From Parasponia andersonii (lineage: Eukaryota; Streptophyta; Magnoliopsida; Rosales; Cannabaceae), in the NCBI GenBank assembly GCA_002914805.1, contig JXTB01000767.1, forward strand, positions 54,780 through 118,779: a stretch of DNA of 64,000 bases. The letters are read 5' to 3'. Below the pieces are notes generated by a model. That model was not told the origin of the DNA. It made no database searches and worked only from the letters and a program-made list of their open reading frames with translations. The translations under genes and the position numbers were made by a program. Positions 45,734 through 57,140 of the stretch are shown in pieces. Numbering within the stretch: position 1 is the stretch's first letter; each line of letters opens with the position of its first letter.

Positions 45734-47237
45734 GGGAGCAAGGTTTTTTGCTTAGCTTTTCCGGTGAAAGGAAAAGCTCAACGTTGAAGACCAGAGGAAA
45801 GGATGAGATTTTTGGTGATGGCCCAAATGAAATATCTACTCTAAAAAATTATTTTCCTTTTTCCTTTTTTTTTTCTTTTTTAATTAATACCTGTCAGTTT
45901 CTGTAAAATCGATAACAAGCACTTCCATTGATCGACATAGTGCTCAATACATTGGTTTTTAATCTAATTATATTATAAACACATGTATTACTATCGCCCC
46001 GCGGGATTAAACTTCATTTTAGCCCTTAAACAGTAATTAAAATCCCATCGCTGATAATTTTAGACTATTAAAAATCAGGAATTAAAATGAGACTAAAACA
46101 ATGAAGTTTTTTTTTTTTCTAAAATTAATTTATTTATAATAAATTTTAAAACACTAATAAAATAATCACAACTCATATACTATATTAAAATTTTAGTACA
46201 ACTTTTAAGATACTAGTATCATATTAGAAATAACCCGTAATTCTTTAATTCTTCATTTGGCGTTTTGCTCATCAACTTCCAATGACTCATTGACTCGTCA
46301 TATTTATCATCTTCAAACGACATTCAAATACCGTTACTCCTGTCGCCAAACGACATTAAACTATCCTCGGCTCGGCAGCCAAATAACACGTGTCAAAGAC
46401 AATGGCAATCAGCGTAGTCTTTCACTCTCTTGCACTAAAATGTAAACACACGTTTTTTTTTTCCTTTTTTTTTTTTACTTAACAGTCCGTCCGTTTCAAA
46501 AATAAATTGAATTATTGAACGAGGTGTCGATTTCCACGCTCACAACGACATTGATACTTAAAATCTCAAACGACAACATTGGCTTGAATTAAAAAACGAC
46601 AATATTTTCTTAATAAGTTACCAACTTACTCAAGTGAACTTGTGTGACTAGAACACTCAGATAAATGGGCACTCAAGTTAGCTTGAATTTACATTTGCTT
46701 TTTAGTGGTCTCTATTTTCTATTATTTGGAAAAGAAAAATGAATATCTTCATTCTCTTTTCCTATTCTCCAAATTGTTTTCTTGCAACAAAGTTTACAAA
46801 TTTATAAATCACTGCACATTGCTCTTATACCTATATAAAAAGTTTGATTCCCAAAAAAATAAAAAGTAGATAAAAATATGCAAAATAATTTGAACTTTTC
46901 AGTAGGAAAAGGTATCTAATAAAGTCGCTAAATGCAGACATGAAAATTCAATTATAATTTATAGATTTTGTGAGAAAGAAAACCCAAACTAGTTTGTGAA
47001 AAAGGTGGAGAGAGGATGTCAACATCTTAATAGTATTATACATGAAAATTTTTAGAAACAAATTCTCCCAGATAAGTTCCAAAATTAATTGGACTTAATT
47101 AGTTTCCTCCGACTTGAGTGCAAATTTCCAATCTCAGAAAAATAAATATAGAGAAAAAGTTAGCAATAAATAAATCTATATCATTCAACAAAATTGTTAC
47201 AACCGTACAACAATTATAAATTTAGATTAAAAAAATA
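45734..47237. other. Gene-free DNA between TIC20-V and the MITE next to the AGP gene
   Basis: Upstream side of TIC20-V, then AT-rich sequence. A short open frame at 46257-46445 shows no family resemblance. The segment 46255-46440 is less AT-rich, and includes repeated AAACGACATT words, of unknown meaning. Confidence 0.45.
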
Positions 47238-47592
47238 GATATTATCATTTTTATACCATATATCTTGATATTTTGTTCAGTTTATATATTCTATTTTGGT
47301 TATTATCAATATTGATTCATAGATTTAATATTTATTACAAATTTATACCCTGATACTAATTTAGAGCAATTAATTTACTAAGATGATTTAATAAATTTAT
47401 TCTCGGATCAATTTTTATATGATTTATTTTTAATTTTTTAAATGACAATTTGTTAAATTAACTGTTCTAAATTAGTATTATAGTATAAATTTGTAATAGA
47501 CTTCAAATTTAATAGTCAATGTTGATAATAACCAAAACAAAAGATATAATTTGAACAAAGTGTCAAAAATACAGATATAAAAGCGATAATAT
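47238..47592. mobile_element. Foldback MITE, copy A
   Basis: About 355 bp, almost entirely an inverted repeat. The left arm (ATATTATCATTTTTAT at the end, later TTTAGAGCAATTAATTTAC) pairs with the right arm (GTTAAATTAACTGTTCTAAATTAG, ending GATAATAT). The loop contains ATTCTCGGATC. A second copy lies at 61648-62006 in the opposite orientation. The element sits directly beside the 3' end of the AGP gene. Confidence 0.8.
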
Positions 47593-47648
47593 TTCTTAAA
47601 AAAAATAAGAAACATAGTAATAACTAATAAAAAAGCCCACTGTAAGGT

Positions 47649-48359
47649 TTAGATTGCCAAGGCCGCCCAAAGAGCCAGCCCACTCAAAATGACTTGGACT
47701 TCATACTTCGAGTTCAAACCCGACCCATCACCAACCGGACCCTGTGCCGTCTCCGGTGAAAAACTCGCCGGCGTCGGACTTGGTGGGCTACTGCTTGACG
47801 GAAACACCGACGGAGAACCTGTGGGAGTCGCCGAACTCGATGGAATCGAGGTCACAGGTGTATCGGGAGTCGCCGCAATCTCCGGACCCTCTGCCACCGG
47901 CGGAGCACCACCGGCCGGACTTAACTCCGGCGAAGTCACCGGAGAGGAAACTGTAGAGGGAGGAGTCGCCGCAACCGGAGACTGACTCGTCGGAGGGCCA
48001 CTCGGGCTGACCACCGGCGAAACATGCGGCGCTGCCCCCGGGGAAGTGGCGGGAGACTTCGCCGGGGAACCCGACGGTGACTGGGCCGGAGGGGGGGTGG
48101 AAATCGCCGGAGCAGCCTCGGGCGGAGAATGGACCGGTGAAATCGCCGGAGGTGACTTAAGGGGAGAATGAACCGGAGACTTCGAAGGGGGCGCCGAAGA
48201 AGGTGCCGGAGAAGATGTCGGCGGAGACGGCGACGGCGACGGCGGGTTGGTGGTGGTGGAGGCTGGTTTGGGAGAAGGAGCGGGTGCATTGTCGGCTTGT
48301 ACCATAACAGAAGATGGCAAAGAGAGGACTAAAATGGAAAGTACAACAAGGCAATGCAT
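47649..48359 (-). CDS. AGP: Classical arabinogalactan protein (GPI-anchored)
   Basis: Extracellular proteoglycan core. Intronless, 236 residues. Signal peptide at residues 1-22 (MHCLVVLSILVLSLPSSVMVQA). The mature chain is almost wholly Pro, Ser, Ala and Thr, with AP, SP and TP dipeptides that are typical sites of proline hydroxylation and arabinogalactan attachment (APAPSPKP, PSPSPSPPTSSPAPSS, SPAKSPATSPG). KSP-type repeats with lysine are present, as in Lys-bearing AGPs. The C-terminal GLNSKYEVQVILSGLALWAALAI has a small-residue cleavage region and hydrophobic tail expected of a GPI signal. Low-complexity sequence prevents naming an exact Arabidopsis counterpart. A TATA box lies about 140 bp upstream and a GA/CT tract at 48379-48393 lies in the leader. 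Confidence 0.92.
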   Translation of the reverse strand: MHCLVVLSILVLSLPSSVMVQADNAPAPSPKPASTTTNPPSPSPSPPTSSPAPSSAPPSKSPVHSPLKSPPAISPVHSPPEAAPAISTPPPAQSPSGSPAKSPATSPGAAPHVSPVVSPSGPPTSQSPVAATPPSTVSSPVTSPELSPAGGAPPVAEGPEIAATPDTPVTSIPSSSATPTGSPSVFPSSSSPPSPTPASFSPETAQGPVGDGSGLNSKYEVQVILSGLALWAALAI

Positions 48360-48495
48360 GTTTGAGAAATATGATATGAGAGAGAGAGAGAGAGTAAGTA
48401 ATAATGGGGGAGAAGTGGTTGAACTTGAAAAATTGATTGTTTCAAAGATTTTGAGTAATATATATTATGGGGAAAGTGTTCGAAAGATTTAAGGT

Positions 48496-48504
48496 TTTTA
48501 TATA
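48496..48504 (-). promoter_or_regulatory. TATA box of the AGP gene
   Basis: The - strand reads TATATAAAA, 137 bp upstream of the ATG at 48357-48359. Good consensus and spacing. Confidence 0.6.
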
Positions 48505-51500
48505 CGAGAGAGAGTCATAGGTCGGAGACCAAAACGTTGCCACTTTTCAAATGTTGGCTAAGGATAGGGGAAATGTGACCGTTATGAGAGTAACGGGGGA
48601 CGGTGTGACCGGCTATAGTGGGTGAAGTAGTCGTTGCTTGTCGCGACATAACTGGCTTGATCGGTTTATTTGTCGTGGAGTTTAGACTAAGACTCCATAT
48701 GGGTATTTAAAAAAAAAATTATCAAAATCATTTTCCTCACAAAAAAAAAAATAAAAAAACAAGAAAAATGGATTAACGAGTTGTTTGTAAATTGTATAAT
48801 AACTTTTTTTTTCTTCTGAGATAACACATCTCAATAAATAAAGGATAAAGAGGTCGATAAGAGGCTGTTGTTAGTATTATTCTTGAACTTGATAGGATAA
48901 TAACATAAAAATTTAAGGTTGGAATGTGTAAGTATAATTTTGACATAAATCAGTATAAATTTAATCTAATTTCTTTTATCAAATTATGTTTTTTTTTATT
49001 CTAAAAGTATTGACAGACAAATTTTTGTTTTTTCAAAAGGAGGAAAAAAAATAAAAAAACTCTTTTACATGGTATTTGTAGGGGGCAAAATTTTGATTAA
49101 GGTCCCTTCAAAAAAACTTTTTTGATTAAGGTATTATGAAAGTGCTCATGGTCCATGACAATAATGAATATAGCACTGAAAAAATGAATAAATGGGGCAA
49201 TGATTATAAAAGAGGAAATTTGATCTTTTCGATCTTTTATGATAATTTTTTAAAAAAATTTGAAAATCCCGGAATTTGAAATTGATATGAAAAATCTCAG
49301 ATTTAATTATAAAAATACTATTTTAAAAAGTATTTAGAAAAATATCAATTTTTCTAAATCGATAAGATATTTAAAGGAGCTAGCTGAATTATTCTAGGTA
49401 ACTTGAATAATTATTTCAAATAACTGGATTGGTAACTCCAAATAACTCAATTAGTTATCTCGAGTACCATTGAAAAATACAAAATATTAAAAAAATGATA
49501 TTCTTTAATAATAATTTTGAAAAGTGATATTTTTATAAATAAATTCGAAATTTTTCAAAAACAAAATAGCTCATTTGGAATTTTTCAATACGTGGGCTGG
49601 AATTTTGTAAGAAGCGATTATAAAACCAAAATTTGGAATCAAGTATTGAAGATGATAATCTATGACTTTTTCTCTTTCCAATAATTTTTAAAATGAATGT
49701 AAACTATTTTTTTTGGAAACACTTAAATATAAAATATTCAACAGAATAATAAACTAGTAATCGTATCAAAATTATCCACATTATTTTTTTCACATCACCA
49801 TCTGCATATATATTTTTAAATAATTGCGACTCTTAAATGTCTTAATCGTGAATATATAATGACGATTAATCTCAATTATGCACCATTTCATACAGCCTTG
49901 TCAAATTTATAAAAAAAAAATATCATAAATAATTCAATATTATAAGACAGATTTTGGCTTGAATTTTCGCGAAGTTATTGCTTGCTCATATTAAAAATTA
50001 TTGTTCATATCAACTTCAAAATTTCAATTTGTTATCGAACGATAACGAAAAATTAAAAAAACGAATTTCGAAGATAACATAATAGTTTTCCATCCAAATT
50101 AGATGTTGTGCTTGTTTTCTATTTCTATTGTATTTTTGATACTTAATGTTGCACATAATAATAACAGTTGCGCCCCTCAAAAAATAAAAATAAAAAAAAT
50201 AATAATAATAATAAGAGTTGCGCCAGTATAATATGTTTTAAAAAATTTAAAATCCAAAGTGAGGTGGTTAAGTTAGCAGTGTCTATTACTATTGTCTTAT
50301 AGACACATTACTATTATTAAAAACAGACCACTTATCGCTTTTAATTGTTCCCTCTGTTAATTTGACAGAAGTGTTTTTGTAATATATTGGGGTCATTTTA
50401 TAAAATTCAAAACACTTTCTTTTAGAGCATAAAATTAAAATTGTAATCTACAAGTACATAAGAAAAACAAAATGTACAGACAAGAAACAAGAAAAGAGAC
50501 ACGGATGCCGCCATGGGTGAAATTTGATTAGCGAATGACTTATTAAATATTGATTTTGAACACCTAAAATATTACATATTAAAAAGTAGAACATTGATTT
50601 AAAATTTATTGCAAAAGTCATGAGACAAATTTGATAAGCGAATGACTTATTAAATATTTATTTTGATTTTGAACACCTAAAATATTAGATATTAAAATGT
50701 AGAACATTGTTTTAAAAAGTTATTACAAAAGTCACAGAAAATAAAGGAAAACGAAAAACTAGTGGAATGTGGACTTAAAAAAAGGGATAATTGCAAAAAA
50801 AAAAAAAATTCCTTAGAGCGTGGTATTTCTGTAATTTTAATTATATTTTTTGACTTGTGTAAAATAATACTTTTATATTTTAAATCTCTATAAATTTATA
50901 TCTTTTGCATATAAATTAACCAATAAATTTCTTATTAAATACGTAATTTAAATTGACAATATCTTATTTATTTTTATTAACAGAAAAAAATTTATTAAAA
51001 ATAAATTAAAAAATAGTTAGCACAAATTACCCAATTTATACACAAATATTTTAAATTTGTAGAAATTTAAAATGTGAATGTGTTATTTTGCACAAATTAA
51101 AAGACAATGTTAAAATTATAGAAATGTTATACTTCATAATATTTTTTTGTAGAAGACCCCAAAAACAATGCTATGGTGGTGGGTGAGATTATAGGGGAGA
51201 GTTTTTTTCATATACTTAATGTACGGCTATCTGATAGAATTTTGACAATATATTAATTTGTTTTAAAACATATTCATTCTTTTATGACTTTTTTTAAAAC
51301 TATACATATATATATATATATATAAGAAACCATTTATTTTAAGGGTTTATTTATTCGCGTTGGTTTTATATTCCATATATTATATCTTTTTAAGTTATAA
51401 CGAAACAATAGCACCAATTTAATTTGATTGATAATCATGTTTTATTCTAATTTTTGAATTCTAACGCGCAAATCTTTTAAAAAACACACATGGAATTATA

Positions 51501-51938
51501 CATATGTATATATTAGGTTTGGAACAAAACGTTGTACATTGGACAGAAGATCATAGCTACATAATAAAATGCTAAAATATGTTATGGTTATAGTATTGGC
51601 ATTTTCGGTATATATTGACCAAAGTAGGAAAAATGGGTCGACTTCGACTCACGTAGAAGCTAAGCTAACACTGAAAACTATTGTGACTCTAGAGACACGC
51701 GTTGAGGAACGTCCGTTGTGAGCTATATCTACGTCTATGTTTAGTACGAGGGCTCTGTGAGAAGTTGGAAAGGTGTGGAGGGAGAGGCAGAGTCTTTTGT
51801 ACTATTCATCTTTTTTACCATATAACCTAAATGATTAATCTTTTTCTCTTATTTTTTCACATTCTTCCTCGATCCTAAATTTTTTATCCTTTCTATTCTC
51901 TCTCTTTCCTATCAGAAATAATGTAAGAAGCGAAAGTC
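48505..51938. other. Gene-free AT-rich DNA upstream of the AGP gene
   Basis: Begins with the AGP promoter. The rest is AT-rich with no coding exon. Features noticed: clustered (A/G)GTAACT(T/C)-type words at 49395-49465, a direct duplication at 50518-50735, and a TA run at 51307-51323. Confidence 0.5.
50518..50735. repeat. Direct duplication, about 108-bp unit
   Basis: Two adjacent copies start AAATTTGAT(T/A)AGCGAATGACTT and continue through GAACACCTAAAATATTA to TGCAAAAGTCA or TACAAAAGTCA. The second copy has a small ATTTTG insertion. About 90 percent alike by eye. Confidence 0.85.
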
Positions 51939-53059
51939 TAGAGATGTCAAATAGGTTGAGCCGCCCATTTAGCACGATAACATGATACGAAAAAATCCAT
52001 ATCAAGCAAGACACGGCACAAAATAACTTTGGGCCATGCTAAGTTCGGCACAAGGTGTTGGGCTGTATCGAGATCTAATATTTAGACACTATGGGGTGGT
52101 ACAATACGACCCGACCTTAGACACGAACACAACGCATCCCAAAAATCACAAAAAATATGAATCAAAGTATTTTAAAAATTATTTATTTTTTACTTTAACA
52201 ATCTTAAAGACTTAAATGACAAATTCATTTTTATCTACTTAAATGACTAATTTTACATACTAAAAAAAATAATACTAATAATTACTAGTAGAAAAGACCA
52301 AGTGTTAATAAAAATTGATTATGAATTTCACACTGAAATGGCTAAATCGATATTAAAATTTTAAAGATTTGTTCTCTTATAGAACATATATTAATTCACA
52401 TAATTTGAACTAAAAAAAAAAACACAATCTTTACCAAATAAAGTTTTGAGAATATGTAAATAATAATAATTTGGTATGTATCAACCTAATTAGGATGTAT
52501 CAAATTATTTTGACGAAAAAAATAATATTCCCACACAAGAACTTTGTTATATTATTTATATTTGAAAATTTTTATATTTCTATTTTATTTTTGCTTATAA
52601 ATAAACTAATTTTTCTTGTACTTCTTTTCAAAAACAAGTTTGCATTAATAATTTTTAATTGAATATTTTTTCTAAATAATTATAGATACATTACATATTT
52701 TTGTTATTGTTTTAAATTATAATATAAAATTTTAATTAAATAATTTTTAAAAATTTCATAAAATATTGACTGCCACAATAATTTAATGAGTGGAATGAAG
52801 TCAGATGCAAAGATATGCTACTATATTGGGCTCACTATGCTTGACATGATAAGAATCTGGCACAACCACAAGCACAAACACAAGCACGACACAAAATGTG
52901 TCTGTACTTGTGGGTCGTGTCAAGTCTAGAGTTTTAAACCTAGGCCAGCACAAGTACGACACGATATTTTTTTAAGCCGTGCTAAGCAAGACATGAAACA
53001 TAAGTGGATCTATAAATAACGGGTCGTGCCAATATGACACAGCCCATTCGACATCTCTA
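51939..53059. mobile_element. Non-autonomous hAT-like DNA element
   Basis: About 1.12 kb bounded by inverted ends: TAGAGATGTCAAATAGG on the left and its imperfect reverse complement on the right (CATTCGACATCTCTA). Both sub-terminal zones are rich in GACACG/GTGC-type words in opposite orientation (for example AAGACACGGCAC on the left, GGGTCGTGTC on the right). The word GCGAAA is found close to both ends (51930-51935 and 53061-53066), but three bases inside the left flank, so the target duplication is not clean. No transposase frame is present; the centre is AT-rich. Confidence 0.6.
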
Positions 53060-54554
53060 TGCGAAATATATTATCTCAACTAACCAAGCTAATGAACACT
53101 AAGTGTGGGGCCCAATATTATTCAACCAATGTAAGATCCCACCTAATATAATTGAATATTTGAAGTAAGGGGCATTAATAGTTTCATTCCATCTTTATTG
53201 GGTGAGTTAATGTTAGGAATATTAGACAACTTAAATGAAACAATGCATTGGGATAAAGATAGTTATAAGCGTGTAACATCAGCATTAGATATAATAGAGA
53301 AATTAAGGTACATTAGATATTGAGGTGGCGTTTGGTTCATGGAATAAATTTAGATTAGTAACGATAACGGTAATATAATGGAATTAGAAAAAGAATATGA
53401 ATGATAATATATTATTTAGTTAAAATTGGAATCAATAGTGAAGTGGAATAAAATATATTATGTATTAAGAAAATTATCCTTACTTTTAAATATTTAGTAG
53501 GACAAAAAGAAAAAAACTAGTTTTACTAAACTTCGAAAGAGGTTAGAACTTTTATTATATTGGTAAATAAATTGAATAATAATTCCATCATTTAATAGAA
53601 TTATAATTCTTACTTCTTTGCCAAAAAAATGAAGCCAAAAAAATGAAACAGACATTGGAATGTACTATTTGGTGGAATGAGTTTTTTTATTCCAAAGTCA
53701 ATTCCTTCGAACCAAATATGCCATCAATGATTTCCAAACTTAGGAGCTTATTAGATCGTGTAAAGTTGGCCTTTTTAAGTCTGCGCATACTTTATAATAT
53801 ATATCATACCAAACCTTGTTTACTATAATTTTAAGGTGACACGTGGCTGAGGTCTCAAACGTCTAAGAATGAATCGTAATACTGCATTTAGTGGTTTGAA
53901 AGGTAATGATGGTTCGATAATTGCTACATATTGTGTTGCCACGACACTGGATCATAGTTTGTCCACAAAGATAATGACTATAAAAGGGAAATATAGAAGA
54001 TCAAGTCTCATTACTGACCGCAGTTACTAAATTGTGTGCCTTATAATAATTTATTTTTGTTAAATATTTAATAATTTATGATAAAAGAATCATATTGTAA
54101 TAATTATACAATTCAAGAATAGTTACGGTGTAAGTTAAAAATTCATAACTCTAGATATAATGATACGAGATTCATTTGTTTTTCTATAATCTTCGCATGA
54201 GATAATTTTCTCCTCAGTATTAGAGAGTCTTGTAGTTGACATTCATGGTATGATTCCAAAATAAGGAAGGATACCCATACAAAAGCCGCTCCAACTAGGT
54301 CCATATATCATATATCATGAGAGACTTAATCGTGCCTCACTACCAAACCTCTTGAGAGTAAACCCAATATCCCTATAGCTACCACAATGGTGGTTCCTCC
54401 CTCTTAATGTTTATAATTGTCACGTGCTAAAATTCATACATAACAGAGAGAGATAGAGTAGTGTTCATTTTTTATTTTAGGCAAAATCCCACATGAGAGT
54501 TGAGTTGTCGAGTCGCGGTGAAGTAAGAAAAGTGGACCAATAATACATACGTAC

Positions 54555-54590
<36 letters not shown>

Positions 54591-54770
54591 TCAAAAGACC
54601 AAAAGTGTACATGTGCAAGTGTACATGTGCACACTGGCGCACGTTAGTAATTTCTAGCGCACCCAGCCACCACTGGATTACACAGAAATTAAAAAATAAA
54701 AACTATAATAAACAAAGCCCAGAAATTTTATCCCTTCTCCCTCTTCCTCTCTTTCTCTCTCATAAGTTCC
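53060..54770. other. Gene-free DNA upstream of the RRM gene
   Basis: Contains a possible small MITE at 53326-53722 (GGTGGCGTTTGGTTC on the left, GAACCAAATATGCCATC on the right). A TA repeat follows at 54559-54588, then CT-rich leader sequence at 54735-54800. No coding exon before 55002. Confidence 0.45.
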
Positions 54771-55001
54771 AAGATTAGGGTTTCGTTCTCTCTCTCTGGC
54801 TCTCAGAAACTCGAACTCACTGAGTCTAATTTCCTGGTAAGATCTCTAAACCCATTTCCTGTAATTGTTTTTGGTTTCGTTTCTTTGCCCTAAAAATTGT
54901 TTTATTTTGATTTCGAATATACACTTTCACTTCCATACATATATATATATATGTACATATAAATTAAGAATAAAAAAGAGTATTAGCTTGACAAAAAGAA
55001 G

Positions 55002-57140
55002 ATGGATGAAGGTGAGGGAACGGATCAGATGGATCAGTTCCATCGTAACGAGGCGATCTCGGCTGTGGCTGATGATGGTTTCTTGGGGGAGGAGGAGGAC
55101 GATGATTACGAGGACCTCTACAACGACGTTAATGTTGGCGAGGGTTTCTTACAGTCCATGAGAAAGAACGAGGATGTGGGTTTTCGGAATGAGGTTGTGG
55201 AGGAGAAGAAGATTGAGCAGCCACCTTTAGTGGGGCAGGACCAGCCTGGTGTTTCCATACCGGGTGTCGGTGGGGGCAGCGGCGAGGGTAATGGCGGTGG
55301 GGGGGGTGGGGGAGATGTTGGGGCTAGGGTTGTTGGGAGAGTTGGAGGAGAGGGTTATAATCAGAATCTAGGATTTAGAGGGAATGAGATGGGTTTGAAG
55401 GGAAGCGTTGGATCCGGGCCGGCGGTTGGTGGGGGAGGTGGGATTAGAGTTGAATTAGGGCAAGCGTCGAGTAAGATGAATGAGTTTGAGGAGCAAAGTG
55501 GCAATACTAGTGTTGGGGTTCATGGGATTGGTCAGCAACAACATCAGCAGAGGCAGCAGCCACCACCTCCACCACAGCAACCACCACCTCATGTTGGTCC
55601 TGTTGGAAATGTTGGGAACATGGGGGGAGACGGTATGGTGAGGCCTGGTGGTGTAGGTGGTAATGTCAATGGGGTTGGTGGAAATAGTGTTGTTGGCGTT
55701 GGTGGTGCTGGAGGTGGAGGAGGAGCTGGTGGGACGATATTGTTTGTGGGTGATCTGCATTGGTGGACTACCGATGCTGAACTGGAGGCGGAGCTATGTA
55801 AGTATGGGCAAGTAAAGGAGGTTAAGTTTTTTGACGAGAAGGCTAGTGGGAAGTCAAAAGGGTATTGTCAGGTTGAGTTTTACGACCCAGCTGCTGCCAC
55901 AGCCTGCAAAGAGGCGATGAATGGGCATTTGTTCAATGGCCGACCTTGTGTTGTTGCATTTGCATCCCCATTCAGCGTTAAGAGAATGGGAGAGGCTCAA
56001 GTAAACAGGAACCAACAGATGGCCCAGACTTCTGTTTCTCAGCCTAGAAGGGGGCCTAATGATGCTGGTGCTAAAACTGGCGGGAATAACATTTCAACAG
56101 GTGGGAATTATCAAGGCGGCGAGAACAATAGAGGTTATGGGAGAGGTAATTGGGGAAGAGGTAATGCACAGAATATGGGAAATAGAGGTCCAGTTGGTCC
56201 AATGAGAAACAGGGGTGGTGGAATTGGTGGTAGAGGCATAATGGGAAATGGCGGAAGTGGGTTTGCCCAGGGTATTGGTGCGACCCCTCCCTTGTTGCAC
56301 CCTCAATCAATGATGGGCCAGGGTTTTGATCCAGCATTTGGTGCGCCTATGGGGAGGATGGGCAATTATGGAGGTTTCCCCGGTGGCCCGACACCTCCAT
56401 TTTCCGGGATTTTGTCTTCTTTCCCTCCTGTTGGGGGTGTTGGTTTGCCTGGAGTAGCCCCACACGTGAATCCTGCATTTTTTGGAAGAGGAATGCCCAT
56501 GAATGGAATGGGGATGATGCCGACAACAGGTGTTGATGGGCCTAATATGGGAATGTGGTCAGATCCTAGCATGGGTGGATGGGTTGGTGAAGAGCATGGT
56601 GGTGGGAGAGCTGGGGAGTCTAGTTATGGTGAAGAAGCTGCATCTGACCATCAATATGGTGAGGTTACTCATGACAGAGGAGGTTGGCCTAATACCATGA
56701 AGGAGAAAGATAGAGGTTCAGAGAGGGACTGGTCTGGGTCTTCTGATAGAAGGTATCGGGATGATAGGGATCAAGCATATGATAGGGATGTACCTAGAGA
56801 AAAGGATACGAGTCATGATGACTGGTCTGAAAGAAGGCATCGTGAAGATAGAGATGTTGGCCGAGAGCGGGAAAAGGAGCGTGATCGGGATCGAGAACAT
56901 TCACGTGATCGTGAAAGGGATCGTGATCGGGAAAGGGACCGTGACAGGCATAGGGAAGATAGGGATAGATATGCGGACCATCATAGGTACAGGGACCGTG
57001 AAACTGAACATGATGATGAATGGGAAAGGGGACGGTCATCCAGGACTCACAGCAAGGGACGGGTATCTCAAGATGACGATCACCGTTCAAGATCAAGGGA
57101 TGCTGATTATGGGAAGAGGCGAAGGCTTACTTCCGAGTAA
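55002..57140 (+). CDS. CFIm68/CPSF6-like RNA-binding protein (one RRM, Gly-rich and RD-rich regions)
   Basis: Nuclear RNA-binding protein resembling the large subunit of cleavage factor I, which helps select poly(A) sites. One coding exon, 712 residues. Order: acidic N-terminus (about 1-50), Gly/Val-rich low-complexity region with a Gln/Pro run (about 85-243), RRM at about 246-322, Gly/Asn/Met-rich region (about 340-555), and a charged tail with repeated RD/RE dipeptides (about 560-700). In the RRM, RNP2 is LFVGDL (247-252) and RNP1 is KGYCQVEF (286-293). HWWTTDAEL after RNP2 is the WWTTD signature of CPSF6/CPSF7-type RRMs. The tail ends GKRRRLTSE, a likely nuclear signal. It resembles Arabidopsis At5g55670 by my recollection. 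A leader intron is likely, with donor CTG|GTAAGA at 54837. Single-exon coding is certain; the functional assignment is good but not proven. Confidence 0.9.
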   Translation: MDEGEGTDQMDQFHRNEAISAVADDGFLGEEEDDDYEDLYNDVNVGEGFLQSMRKNEDVGFRNEVVEEKKIEQPPLVGQDQPGVSIPGVGGGSGEGNGGGGGGGDVGARVVGRVGGEGYNQNLGFRGNEMGLKGSVGSGPAVGGGGGIRVELGQASSKMNEFEEQSGNTSVGVHGIGQQQHQQRQQPPPPPQQPPPHVGPVGNVGNMGGDGMVRPGGVGGNVNGVGGNSVVGVGGAGGGGGAGGTILFVGDLHWWTTDAELEAELCKYGQVKEVKFFDEKASGKSKGYCQVEFYDPAAATACKEAMNGHLFNGRPCVVAFASPFSVKRMGEAQVNRNQQMAQTSVSQPRRGPNDAGAKTGGNNISTGGNYQGGENNRGYGRGNWGRGNAQNMGNRGPVGPMRNRGGGIGGRGIMGNGGSGFAQGIGATPPLLHPQSMMGQGFDPAFGAPMGRMGNYGGFPGGPTPPFSGILSSFPPVGGVGLPGVAPHVNPAFFGRGMPMNGMGMMPTTGVDGPNMGMWSDPSMGGWVGEEHGGGRAGESSYGEEAASDHQYGEVTHDRGGWPNTMKEKDRGSERDWSGSSDRRYRDDRDQAYDRDVPREKDTSHDDWSERRHREDRDVGREREKERDRDREHSRDRERDRDRERDRDRHREDRDRYADHHRYRDRETEHDDEWERGRSSRTHSKGRVSQDDDHRSRSRDADYGKRRRLTSE

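Noticed and set aside
46257..46445. Small frame in a less AT-rich patch
   Set aside because: No signal peptide, motif or resemblance; the composition is not clearly coding.
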